Assembly: GCA_030615865.1 (NCBI GenBank)
Contig: JAUWYK010000020.1
Span: forward strand, 1-24,116
From: Dehalococcoidia bacterium
Lineage (GTDB): Bacteria > Chloroflexota > Dehalococcoidia > Dehalococcoidales > JAUWYK01
Length of the DNA: 24,116 bases
Reading direction: 5' to 3'
A model generated the notes under the pieces. The model did no database searches and was not told the origin of the DNA. It saw only the letters and a program-made list of their open reading frames with translations. Made by a program: the position numbers and the translations under genes. Below, in pieces: positions 15,621-23,973 of this stretch (the stretch's first letter is position 1; the number at the start of each line of letters is the position of its first letter).

Positions 15621-15989
15621 TGTTATCCTACTCCTTTGCTTGACTTCTTTCCGTTGTGCTAAAAATAGATGCTCTTCATATTAGCTCGAATTGCGCCATC
15701 TTTCCAGCATGCTTTTCCTAGCTTGTCTACATACTCAATCCACCTCAGTCAATCATAATGTAGCACTGGGGCAGGGACGGGCATAGCCCTTGACATGTTG
15801 TGCTATAATATTGATAAGCAAGAAAAAGCGTGTACGAATTTCGACCACGAATGATATATGGAGAGTAATGGGGAGCAGTACAAAGGCTCTTCAAAGGATT
15901 CCTGAACCACCCTCACAGATTATCTGCCACAGACGAGTAGACTCAACACCTCTGAAAAGAGGTCGGAATGAATTTGTAAAGGAGATCAA
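15621..15989. other. 369-base divergent intergenic region before the TPP gene
   Basis: It holds promoter module C and a small hairpin (15948-15963) with a GAAA tetraloop and six perfect base pairs, ending 15 bases before the AAAGGAG ribosome site of the TPP gene. No coding frame is supported. The promoter of the YciI-like gene should also be here, but I cannot place it. Confidence 0.6.
15790..15849 (+). promoter_or_regulatory. Promoter-operator module C, upstream of the TPP/BcrBC-like operon
   Basis: TTGACA (15790-15795), an 8-base spacer, TATAAT (15804-15809) preceded by TGC, then 19 bases on a 21-bp palindrome at 15829-15849 (two mismatched pairs). Its right half is identical to the right half of module A's palindrome. 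The operator lies slightly further downstream than in A and B. Confidence 0.65.
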
Positions 15990-17780
15990 ATGGGAGAAAC
16001 GTATGGTGGTGAGATAGTTGGCAAGGTTCTTAAAGAGGAGGGTGTGAAATACTTCTTTGGTATTCAGGGAGCGCACATGTGGGGCTTGTTGCTGGGTATT
16101 TGTGAGCAGGATATCCAGATGATTCATATGCGCCATGAGCAAGCCGGTGTCTATGCTGCCGATGCTTATTCCAGGGTGACTCAAAGCCCTGGGGTTTGCT
16201 TTGGGACCGCTGGGCCTGGCATGCAGAACATGGCAGCTGGTATCTCCCAAGCCTACTATACCCGAAGCCCAGTTCTAGCCCTTTTTGGCCAGCACCCCAC
16301 ATTTGAGGACGGGCTGAAGGGACTTCAAGTAGGCTGGGGAGCTGACATGATGAGAACAGTGACTAAATGGACTTTACGCATAGTGGATGGTAACACTGTG
16401 GGGTATTGGATACGCAAGGCTCTTCGGGACATTCTCACTTATCCTCAAGGGCCTGTAGCTTTAGATCTGCCACCAGGGACAACGGCGCTTAGATTTGGCG
16501 AAGAGAGACAAAGGTTCACTGGCTGGCGCGGCCCAGTCTCAACTCCGCCTGCGGGTCCAGGTGACGAGGAATTGGTAGAGAAGGCAGTCAGAATCCTGCT
16601 AGACGCGGAGAGGCCAATAATAATGGGCGGTGACGGCATTTACTGGTCCAATGCTTCCGCTGAGCTGCAGGAACTTGTTGAGTTACTTCAAATCCCAGTT
16701 AATACCCGAAGGATGGGACGGGGAGCAGTGCCAGAGGACCACCCCCTTGCCGTTGGCGGGCGGTATCGTGGAAGACTCTTAAGAGATACCGATGTTGTTC
16801 TAATTATCGGTCACCCCATAGGATACTTGGAAAATTATGGGCAAGGGCCTCCTTATGGCAGCTGGAATATGGAGGCAAAGTATATCCAGATAACAGAAGA
16901 CCCTAAAGACGTGAGCCTGATGATACCCACTGAGTTGGAAGTTATTGGCAATGTAAAAACAGTGCTTCGGCAAATGATAGACTGCGCTTCGACTTTAGTT
17001 AAAGAAGTGCCCAAAAGGGAGGCATGGTTAAAGTACTTAAGTGAGAGCCGCAATGCCTCAGAGCAAAGGCAGGAACAGGAAGAGCGGGAGGCCCAGGGCA
17101 GATCGCCAATTCACCCAGCGGTGCTAGGCCGAGAGGTAGCTAACTTTCTGGATAGTAGTGCCCGTGATGCTACCGTTATTTTTGATGCCTTTACGGGTAC
17201 AGCTTTCTTCACCGATAGGCTGACAGCTAGATTTGCCGGCCAGGTTCTGGACCCGGCAGAGCAAGGGGGAGTAGGGCATGGTATTGGCATGGGTATTGGT
17301 GCCCAACTTGCCAGGCCCGGCAAACCAGTATTGGTGTATATGGGTGACCTGGGGATGGGAGTCGGGGCTATGGATATTGAAACTGCGCTAAGGTATAAGC
17401 TGCCGGTGGTATATGTAGTCAATTGCAATGGCACAGATATCTCTGGCGTTAGAGATTTGTATTTTGAGAAAACCAAGTTGGCCGGGGTTCGTGATTCTCT
17501 GCCCATCATGGTTTGGGACTTTCTGCCCAACATCAGGTATGATAAGATGTTTGAGCCGTTAGGCTGTCACACCGAGCACGTGGAAAAACCAAGTGAAATT
17601 CGCCCTGCCCTAGAGAGGGCCTTCAATTCCGGGGTTACCAGCGTGGTTAACGTATTCACTGACCCTGATATTACCCACCCACTAAACCTGACACCGCTTG
17701 CATCTGCGTTGTTAGCCATGTTAAAGCCAGAGCAATTGCCTGAGCGTGGTAGGAAGATTATCCATCCTGATTTAGGTTGA
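15990..17780 (+). CDS. Thiamine-diphosphate-dependent enzyme (acetolactate synthase/2-hydroxyacyl-CoA lyase superfamily)
   Basis: The product is 596 residues with the three-domain PYR-central-PP layout. The activating glutamate is in MRHEQAGVYAADAY (E50). The thiamine-diphosphate metal motif is GDLG (452-455) with Asn480 in VVNCNG. AAAGGAG precedes the ATG. This superfamily includes acetolactate synthase, benzoylformate and oxalyl-CoA decarboxylases, 2-hydroxyacyl-CoA lyase and the ring-opening cyclohexane-1,2-dione hydrolase. The segment PGVCFGTAGPGMQN resembles several of these and does not decide between them. Because it heads the operon with the BcrBC-like genes, it should act on a pathway intermediate; C-C cleavage of a hydroxy- or keto-acyl-CoA is plausible. 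The final 30 residues are a tail beyond the PP domain. Confidence 0.88.
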   Translation: MGETYGGEIVGKVLKEEGVKYFFGIQGAHMWGLLLGICEQDIQMIHMRHEQAGVYAADAYSRVTQSPGVCFGTAGPGMQNMAAGISQAYYTRSPVLALFGQHPTFEDGLKGLQVGWGADMMRTVTKWTLRIVDGNTVGYWIRKALRDILTYPQGPVALDLPPGTTALRFGEERQRFTGWRGPVSTPPAGPGDEELVEKAVRILLDAERPIIMGGDGIYWSNASAELQELVELLQIPVNTRRMGRGAVPEDHPLAVGGRYRGRLLRDTDVVLIIGHPIGYLENYGQGPPYGSWNMEAKYIQITEDPKDVSLMIPTELEVIGNVKTVLRQMIDCASTLVKEVPKREAWLKYLSESRNASEQRQEQEEREAQGRSPIHPAVLGREVANFLDSSARDATVIFDAFTGTAFFTDRLTARFAGQVLDPAEQGGVGHGIGMGIGAQLARPGKPVLVYMGDLGMGVGAMDIETALRYKLPVVYVVNCNGTDISGVRDLYFEKTKLAGVRDSLPIMVWDFLPNIRYDKMFEPLGCHTEHVEKPSEIRPALERAFNSGVTSVVNVFTDPDITHPLNLTPLASALLAMLKPEQLPERGRKIIHPDLG

Positions 17781-17802
17781 TTATAAGTCGAAAGATAACA
17801 AA

Positions 17803-17825
17803 TAGCCTGTGAGAAACACAGGCTA
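17803..17825 (+). other. Intercistronic hairpin
   Basis: TAGCCTGTG and CACAGGCTA form a perfect 9-bp stem with loop AGAAA. No T-run follows, so readthrough into the next gene is expected. It may stabilise the upstream message or adjust relative expression. Confidence 0.6.
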
Positions 17826-17879
17826 GTCAAAATACTGGGTGCACCCGCTTAGGCACTGTACAGTCATAGGAAGGCAAAA

Positions 17880-19148
17880 ATGGGCCAAACCGAGTATAAA
17901 AGGGTCGAATCTATAAGGCTTCAGAGAGACATTATAGACAAGAACTATCAGAGGGCTATCGAGGCCCGTGATAAAGGTATCCCCATAGTCTGGACTGCCT
18001 CCGATTTCCCCGCAGAGATTATTTACGCCATGGATATGATACCTGTGTATCCAGAAAACCTAGCGGTTATGGTTCTGGTTAAGAGGGGGTTGGTGGAGCT
18101 TTCCAATATAGCCGAGGAAGAGGGTTATGTCCAGGATATCTGTGCCTATGCTCGGTGCAATCTGGGTTCTGTTGAATCAGGGCTCAGTCCTATCGGCCCT
18201 CTCCCGCAACCTGATATCTTATGTATAAACACGTGCCAGTGCTTCCAGATAATGAAGTGGTTTGAGGTCCTGAGTCGGCGCTTTAATGTTCCTTATTATG
18301 TACTAGATACTGGCTTTTTGCCCGAGTACAGTTGGGATAAAATAGTACTCAGCAAAGATGGGGATCCTTCAAGTGCTAGGAGTGCCAAGCAGTATCTTAA
18401 GCGGCAATTAGAAGAGTTTATCGCTTTACTGGAAGAGACAGCACACCGAAAGATGGATTATGACCACCTGAAGGAGGTTTTAGACCGCTCGAATCGTGCG
18501 CATCAGCTATGGTTTGAGATAATGGAGTCAGCGGCTAACATTCCTTCGCCTATTACTGTCTTCGACCTTTATGTAGCTATGTCTGTCATATTTAGTATGC
18601 GCGGCACTCGGGAGGCTGTAGATTTCTACGAAACGGTCAAGGCCGAAGTAGATGAGAGAGTAGCTCAAGGAATAGCCGCCGTTCCTGATGAAAAACTCAG
18701 GTTACACTTCGAGAATATGCCTCTATGGTATGGCTTTAGAGAAGATCGTGATTTCTTTGCCAGGCATGGGGTCGCTGTTCTGAGCAATGAATACCTCTAT
18801 ATGTATGTCAGACATTATGACGACCTGTCCGATCCCCTTGGTAGTATCGCCGCCCAGGCTGAGCACTCGGCACAGAACTCTTGGGGCGGCGTAGCCCGAG
18901 CTAAATTTATCTCGGAATTGATTAATAGATTTCACCTTGACGGCTTTATTATGCACAATAGCCGCACCTGCAAAAATGTCGCTCTCGAACTTCCTCACAT
19001 GGCTAAGGTGATCACAGAAAAGACCGGCATCCCCGGTCTCATTTTTGACGCTGACCATGGCGATCCCCGTTTTTATAATGAAGAAGAAGTAAGAAGGTCA
19101 TGGGAGCAATACATTGTGATGCTAGCTGATATGAAGAACAAGGGCTAA
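17880..19148 (+). CDS. Benzoyl-CoA reductase/2-hydroxyacyl-CoA dehydratase, BcrB-like subunit
   Basis: The product is 422 residues, near the size of BcrB. Family signatures are TASDFPAEIIYAMDMIPVYPE (near 39-59), EGYVQDICAYARCNLG with C88 and C93, ILCINTCQCFQIMKWFE with C115, C119 and C121, HNSRTCKN with C364, and DADHGDPRFYNEEEV near the end. These cysteines offer ligands for the subunit's 4Fe-4S cluster. In the class I family the BC pair, fed by an ATP-driven activator, reduces an aromatic ring or removes water from a 2-hydroxyacyl-CoA. The FPAEIIYAMDMIPVYPEN segment looks closer to BcrB than to 2-hydroxyglutaryl-CoA dehydratase, but ring reduction is not proven. AGGAAGG precedes the ATG. 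Confidence 0.88.
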   Translation: MGQTEYKRVESIRLQRDIIDKNYQRAIEARDKGIPIVWTASDFPAEIIYAMDMIPVYPENLAVMVLVKRGLVELSNIAEEEGYVQDICAYARCNLGSVESGLSPIGPLPQPDILCINTCQCFQIMKWFEVLSRRFNVPYYVLDTGFLPEYSWDKIVLSKDGDPSSARSAKQYLKRQLEEFIALLEETAHRKMDYDHLKEVLDRSNRAHQLWFEIMESAANIPSPITVFDLYVAMSVIFSMRGTREAVDFYETVKAEVDERVAQGIAAVPDEKLRLHFENMPLWYGFREDRDFFARHGVAVLSNEYLYMYVRHYDDLSDPLGSIAAQAEHSAQNSWGGVARAKFISELINRFHLDGFIMHNSRTCKNVALELPHMAKVITEKTGIPGLIFDADHGDPRFYNEEEVRRSWEQYIVMLADMKNKG

Positions 19149-19183
19149 CAGGCTTTGGCCTATTATTAGGAGAAAAAGGACAC

Positions 19184-20344
19184 GTGAAATCAGCAATTTG
19201 GGGTAAGTTGGCAGAGTTCTTAGAGGATCCTTATAAGAGGCTAGAAGAACAGAAAGGCACCTATGGGAAGCAGGTAATAGGTTATCTTGTCCCTGGTGTT
19301 CCGGCGGAGCTGATTCATGCTGCCGGATTGCTACCAGTAGCACTGTTGGGAAGCAGCAAGCCAATTTCCAAGGCAGATGCTCACTTAACACCATCTACCT
19401 GTTCTCTGGTTAGAAGCAATCTGGAAATGGCTCTTGAGGGTCACCTGGATTTCCTTGATGGCATCGTACTTGCTCATACTTGTGAATGTGTACGATCGGC
19501 AGCCCTCAGCTGGTACGACATATTTCCCACGCCTTTCTTTGATGTTGTTTTGTTACCAAAGAAGTTGAACGGCAGCCCGGTAGTGCGAGAACGGTTTATG
19601 GAGGAACTTTCAAGATTTAGGACCTCGTTAGAGAATTTCGTTGGCCAAAAAATATCGGATGATCGTCTTAAAGAGAGCATTTACCTCTATAACCAAGGTA
19701 GAGAAGCCCTAAGAAAACTCTATAGTATCAGCAGAAACTACCCTCAGCTTGTAACCAGCAGGGATGTCTTTACAGCGATCAAGTCTTCAATGCTGATGCC
19801 GAAGGAGGAGCATAACAGATTACTATATCAACTTCTCTCCGAGTTGGAACTAAAAGAAGCCGGTGAAACTACAAAAGATAAGGGAGTGAAATTGATCCTT
19901 GATGGGCATGTCATCGAACCCCTAAGCCTCCTTGACCTTATAGCTGAAGCGGGAGGCTATGTCGTGGGTGACAACATTGCCACCGGGTCCAGATGTATAG
20001 CTGAGGATATCCGTCTGGATGGGGATCCTTTGGAGGCTATAATAGACCACCACTTAGCAAGTCCACCCTTTTCTGGATACTACGATCCCCGAGTAGACCG
20101 AGGGCAATTTCTACTGGACCTAGTAGAGAAGAACCATGCCGGCGGGGTAATCTTCTTAATTCTTTATCAATGTGACCCTTATGTTTATGATTACCCTGAT
20201 TTAAAAAAGGCACTTAATAAGGCTGGTGTCCCCAATCTAATGATACAGACAGAGCTTTCAACATCATTGGCACAGGTTAGAACACGTCTTCAAGCCTTTA
20301 TGGAAATCGTAAGAGCCGGTGGAATTTTTGCTGGAGCCGAATGA
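19184..20344 (+). CDS. Benzoyl-CoA reductase/2-hydroxyacyl-CoA dehydratase, BcrC-like subunit
   Basis: The product is 386 residues from a GTG, about the size of BcrC (near 390). It opens with an N-terminal helix region, then GKQVIGYLVPGVPAELIHA, then C73 (PSTCSLVRSNL), C100 and C102 (AHTCECVRS), and C330 in LYQCDPYVYDYPDLKKAL. The last block with its Cys-Asp-Pro is a family landmark. It pairs with the preceding subunit, 35 bases upstream, to form the heterodimer holding the electron-accepting clusters. The activator ATPase (BcrAD or HgdC type) is absent from the window, so it must be encoded elsewhere or beyond the right edge. Two weak ribosome sites (AGGAG and AAGGA) precede the GTG. Confidence 0.88.
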   Translation: MKSAIWGKLAEFLEDPYKRLEEQKGTYGKQVIGYLVPGVPAELIHAAGLLPVALLGSSKPISKADAHLTPSTCSLVRSNLEMALEGHLDFLDGIVLAHTCECVRSAALSWYDIFPTPFFDVVLLPKKLNGSPVVRERFMEELSRFRTSLENFVGQKISDDRLKESIYLYNQGREALRKLYSISRNYPQLVTSRDVFTAIKSSMLMPKEEHNRLLYQLLSELELKEAGETTKDKGVKLILDGHVIEPLSLLDLIAEAGGYVVGDNIATGSRCIAEDIRLDGDPLEAIIDHHLASPPFSGYYDPRVDRGQFLLDLVEKNHAGGVIFLILYQCDPYVYDYPDLKKALNKAGVPNLMIQTELSTSLAQVRTRLQAFMEIVRAGGIFAGAE

Positions 20345-20400
20345 TAGAATAAGGGGGGCTTCAACTACTCCATGGTGGCTCGACAATAAGGAGGTGGTTC

Positions 20401-20478
20401 ATGAGCCAAAAATTAAAGTGGAGAGCCCGAGCCAGACCCAGAGTGCCCCCCTTGACAAAAGTTGGAGTAATGCTATAA
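20401..20478 (+). CDS. Possible 25-residue leader peptide
   Basis: An ATG with AAGGAGGTG six bases upstream opens a 25-codon frame (MSQKLKWRARARPRV, rich in Arg) that stops inside the -10 box of the livK promoter. The ribosome site is the strongest in the neighbourhood. It could be a leader peptide, the broken start of a lost gene, or chance. It resembles nothing that I recognise. Confidence 0.3.
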   Translation: MSQKLKWRARARPRVPPLTKVGVML

Positions 20479-20479
20479 C
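20452..20479 (+). promoter_or_regulatory. Promoter of the ABC transporter genes
   Basis: TTGACA (20452-20457), a 16-base spacer, and TATAAC (20474-20479) preceded by TGC. This is a normal sigma-70-type promoter with an extended -10. Unlike modules A-C it has standard spacing and no CGTGGTCGAA palindrome. Confidence 0.65.
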
Positions 20480-20628
20480 TTATAATTCCCTCTAATTAAA
20501 TTAACAAGAGGCAACTTCTGAACGAAAGCAAAGTAGAAGAAGTGAGAAGGAGGTGGTAAATGATGTGAGGATCAAATATTGAGCCGGCAGAAATCTTATT
20601 AAGAGGCCCTATGAAGGAGGAGAAACAG

Positions 20629-21870
20629 GTGAAAAAGAAAGTATTGTTAATCCCGTTAGCATTGTTGTTAGCCATCAGCTTGATTGCTATCGGCTGTCCT
20701 GCACCAGAAGAACCAACCCCACCAACCCCACCAACCCCGCCAACGCCGCCAACACCTCCACCGGAGCCAATCAAAATAGGAGCTCTGTTACCGCTCACTG
20801 GTCCATTTGCCATGTGGGGTTCCTGGTTCGAGCGCTCCCATAAATTCGCGCTTGATGAAGCTGGCTGGGAGGTTGCCGGTAGGCCAATAGAACTCATAAT
20901 AGAGGATGAAGGCGGCATGGATGTTTCGGTGATGATGGAAAAATTGAGAAAGCTGGTAGAAGCAGACAAAGTAGACCTCATTACCGGCCCATTCTTCGGC
21001 CCAATGGGCCCAGCCGCTTGGCCCTATCTAGTTGAAAAACGAATAGTTTCTGTTGATAATCATTGCCGTGAAAGACCAGAACTTCAGTATGACTATTCTT
21101 TTGATGGTTCCCAATGCTACATAGATACGAACTATCCCATGGGCAAGTATGCTTACGAGGAGCTGGGTATCAAAACAGTCACAACCATAGCCTGGGATTT
21201 CCAGTGCCCGCGTGACTTCATGGAGGGTTTTGTCACCGGTTTTGAAGATGCAGGAGGGACTGTAATTCAGCAGCAATGGACGGAAATTGCCGCTGCGGAT
21301 TATACCCCTTATCTTCTAGCTGCAAAGGAGGCTGATGCTCTGGCGGAGGCTACCTGCGGTGGCGACTCGTCGATGCGTGTTCTTATCCAGGCGCACGAAC
21401 TCGGAGTTCGCGAGAAATATAAGGAATGGATTGTCGGTGGACAGTGCGAGCTAGAAAGTCCGGAGATTCTCGCCGAGCTGGCTGACATGGGTGTCGGGGC
21501 ATATTATTCAGGCACTTACAATGCCCTTATTGACACCCCAGCTAATAAAGAATTTGTAGAGAAATTCCAGGCAAAGTTCGGTATGCTACCTAGCAGCTGG
21601 GATGCACTCAAGTACGAGGTTATCGTGATAATTTTGGCTGCACTTGAAGCCACAGGAGGTGATACTGACCCCGATAAACTAAAGGCAGCCTTGCTGGAGC
21701 TAGAACTAGACCTCCCGTCGTCAAGCCCCTTCTCTTACGACGAAGGCAGAATGGGGATCAGAAATCTGTATATTATGCGAGTCGAGAAGGTAGATGGGGA
21801 GTATGTAGGTATTATAGTTAAGACGTATCCTCAGACTCGTACTCGTGCCGAAATATACCCTTATCCTTAA
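20629..21870 (+). CDS. Branched-chain-amino-acid-type ABC transporter, substrate-binding lipoprotein
   Basis: The GTG at 20629 is preferred because AAGGAGG lies 8 bases upstream; a longer frame to the ATG at 20611 adds six residues. The product is 413 residues. It opens with a lipoprotein signal (MKKK then a hydrophobic run) ending in the lipobox AIGC, so it should be anchored outside the membrane. A Thr-Pro linker with repeated PTP follows, coded by imperfect 9-base repeats at about 20711-20760. Then the periplasmic-binding fold begins at IKIGALLPLTGPFAMWG, typical of LivK/Peripla_BP_6 proteins. This class binds amino acids but also aromatic acids and other carboxylates, which the neighbours favour. 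The ligand is inferred from context. Confidence 0.93.
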   Translation: MKKKVLLIPLALLLAISLIAIGCPAPEEPTPPTPPTPPTPPTPPPEPIKIGALLPLTGPFAMWGSWFERSHKFALDEAGWEVAGRPIELIIEDEGGMDVSVMMEKLRKLVEADKVDLITGPFFGPMGPAAWPYLVEKRIVSVDNHCRERPELQYDYSFDGSQCYIDTNYPMGKYAYEELGIKTVTTIAWDFQCPRDFMEGFVTGFEDAGGTVIQQQWTEIAAADYTPYLLAAKEADALAEATCGGDSSMRVLIQAHELGVREKYKEWIVGGQCELESPEILAELADMGVGAYYSGTYNALIDTPANKEFVEKFQAKFGMLPSSWDALKYEVIVIILAALEATGGDTDPDKLKAALLELELDLPSSSPFSYDEGRMGIRNLYIMRVEKVDGEYVGIIVKTYPQTRTRAEIYPYP

Positions 21871-21901
21871 TAACCTGGGGTAATCCTAGTATAATCCTTA
21901 A

Positions 21902-21942
21902 GCCTATAGGTTATGGCAATACGGACGCCATAACCTATAGGC
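21902..21942 (+). terminator. Perfect 16-bp hairpin between livK-like and livH-like genes
   Basis: Arms 21902-21917 and 21927-21942 are exactly complementary around a 9-base loop. A T-rich patch (TTGTTTT) follows only after about 10 bases, so this is more likely partial termination or 3'-end protection. That would give more binding protein than permease, as is common in this transporter class. Confidence 0.65.
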
Positions 21943-22111
21943 GGGATGTGGGTTGTTTTCGCAATAACCTAATCTTGATTGTTGCATATCTGCCGAACAG
22001 ACAGCGTTAGTGGCATGGGGCAAATTCCTTGTATGCTGCCCCTATACGTTGTCTTTACTTTTATTTACAATTTATAATAATGTTTACTACGCTATAGGCA
22101 GATAGACAAGT

Positions 22112-22975
22112 ATGGAATTTTTTGCATTAAATCTATTGAATGGGATTGCATTTGGCTCCATATTGTTCCTTTTAGCTTCTGGCTTATCATTGGCTCTTGG
22201 CGTTATGGGTATTCTCAACCTAGCCCATGGCGCATTATACATGGTGGGGGGCTTTGTTGGTTGGACCATAGCAATACAACAAGGATGGAACTTCTGGTTA
22301 GCCGTTCTAGCTGGTGCTGTCACCGCCGGGCTGCTTGGTTTGCTAATGGAGCGGGGATTCTTCCGCTACCTGCATGGGCGGCTGAATGAGCAAGTGCTAT
22401 TGACCTTTGGCTTCATCTATATCTTAACGAACTTGACCCAGTGGATTTGGGGACCCATTCCTAAAGCATCCTTCACCGCGCCTTTTCTATCTGGTTCTTT
22501 CCCTGTTGGGGATTACACCTATCCTTTTAGCCGCATTGCGACCATATTTATTGGGATAATTTTAGCTATAGGCTTGTGGTGGCTATTGGAGAGAACCAGA
22601 ACCGGGGCTGTTATTCGAGCCGGAATCGATGATAGAGAAATGACCACGGGGCTGGGTATAAACGTGGGACTGGTGTCTACTGCTGTTTTCTCCTTAGGTG
22701 CCTTTATAGCCGGAGCCGCTGGTGTACTTGGTGCCCATCTCTTTGGAGTAAGCCTTGATCTGGGACTCAGTGTTTTACTTTATGCGCTAATTGTAGTTGT
22801 TATCGGTGGCATGGGCTCTATACAGGGGGCTCTATTGGGAAGCATGGTGATAGGCATTGTCGATTCCTTTATCAAAGGTCTAAATCCAGAATTCGGCTAT
22901 TTCTCAATTTATTTCATTATGATAATTATCTTGCTAATCAAGCCTGCCGGTCTTCTGGGGAAAAGAAAAGTATGA
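22112..22975 (+). CDS. ABC transporter permease, LivH-like
   Basis: The product is 287 residues and very hydrophobic, with about eight membrane segments. It starts MEFFALNLLNGIAFGSILFL and includes the LivH landmarks GVMGILNLAHGALYMVGGFV, RTRTGAVIRAGIDDREMT (the cytoplasmic loop contacting the ATPase) and VIGGMGSIQGALLGSMVIG. It forms half of the membrane channel with the next gene product. The ribosome site before the ATG is weak, unlike its neighbours. It follows the hairpin region after the binding-protein gene and overlaps the next gene by four bases. Confidence 0.95.
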   Translation: MEFFALNLLNGIAFGSILFLLASGLSLALGVMGILNLAHGALYMVGGFVGWTIAIQQGWNFWLAVLAGAVTAGLLGLLMERGFFRYLHGRLNEQVLLTFGFIYILTNLTQWIWGPIPKASFTAPFLSGSFPVGDYTYPFSRIATIFIGIILAIGLWWLLERTRTGAVIRAGIDDREMTTGLGINVGLVSTAVFSLGAFIAGAAGVLGAHLFGVSLDLGLSVLLYALIVVVIGGMGSIQGALLGSMVIGIVDSFIKGLNPEFGYFSIYFIMIIILLIKPAGLLGKRKV

Positions 22976-23973
22976 GACCAATTAACCCAAGATATATTAG
23001 ACAATCACCCCTGGAGCAATTAATCCGGTTTACTCCATATATTGCCGGTGGCATAATTCTTATTATATTACCCTTTTTCCTGCCTGCTTATTTTCACAGC
23101 CTAATGACCAAGATTCTAATTTTTGCCATCTTTGCCATGAGTCTGGATATTATTATGGGATACACCGGGCTTCCTTCGTTAGGCCATGCTGCCTTCTTAG
23201 GGACGGCAGGTTACACTGTTAGTATTCTGTTAGTCCTGCACGGTATTGGAAACTTTTGGATAATCGCCCCTCTTGGCATCTTAATGGCAACGCTTGCAGC
23301 TGCTATCCTTGGCATTATTGCCCTTCGAGTATCCGGCATATACTTCCTATTGGTTACCTTTGCTCTAGGAATGTTGCTTTTTAGTATGGCTCTCAAGTGG
23401 TATTGGCTGACTAGGGGCTCAGAAGGCTTACCAATGGTGGCCTATCCAGAACTGGGCTTACCTTGGCTTACCTGGAATTATACCAGTTTCTATTATTTTG
23501 TTTTTCTAGCCTTTGTTATCTGTTTCTTCCTGATGTATCGGGTGGTAAATTCTCCCTTTGGGCATGCTTTACAGGGCATCCGTGAAAATGAGCCTCGAAT
23601 GCAAAGCCTAGGCTACAATACCTGGCTCTATAAATACATTGCCTTTATTATTGCCGGACTTTTTGCTGGAGTAGCCGGCGTGTTATTCCCCTATTATGCT
23701 AGGGTTATGATGCCTTACTCTGTTGGCATTACCGCTTCTGCTTTAGTCATGCTCATTTGTATCATCGGTGGTCTTGGAACACTTTGGGGACCAGTTATTG
23801 GGGCTCTGGTGATAATACTTGTAGAGTACTTCTCCAGTATATATATCCCTGGTCGCTGGCCTCTAGTTTTGGGTGGTGTCTTTGTCATAACCGTTATGTT
23901 CCTGCGTGGGGGAATTGCCCCTCATTTGCTAAAGCTTTGGAAGAGGGTATCTTATGGAAGCGCTAAGGGTTGA
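22972..23973 (+). CDS. ABC transporter permease, LivM-like
   Basis: The product is 333 residues with many hydrophobic segments. Landmarks are [55 protein letters not shown] (the cytoplasmic EAA-type loop) and [19 protein letters not shown]. It pairs with the LivH-like protein. Its ATG overlaps the previous stop (ATGA), and its last 20 bases overlap the ATPase start, so all three are translationally coupled. Confidence 0.95.
   Translation: MRPINPRYIRQSPLEQLIRFTPYIAGGIILIILPFFLPAYFHSLMTKILIFAIFAMSLDIIMGYTGLPSLGHAAFLGTAGYTVSILLVLHGIGNFWIIAPLGILMATLAAAILGIIALRVSGIYFLLVTFALGMLLFSMALKWYWLTRGSEGLPMVAYPELGLPWLTWNYTSFYYFVFLAFVICFFLMYRVVNSPFGHALQGIRENEPRMQSLGYNTWLYKYIAFIIAGLFAGVAGVLFPYYARVMMPYSVGITASALVMLICIIGGLGTLWGPVIGALVIILVEYFSSIYIPGRWPLVLGGVFVITVMFLRGGIAPHLLKLWKRVSYGSAKG

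Noticed and set aside
20711..20760. Short tandem repeats as a possible repeat array
   Set aside because: The 9-base units code in frame for the Thr-Pro linker of the binding lipoprotein; there are no spacers, so it is not CRISPR.
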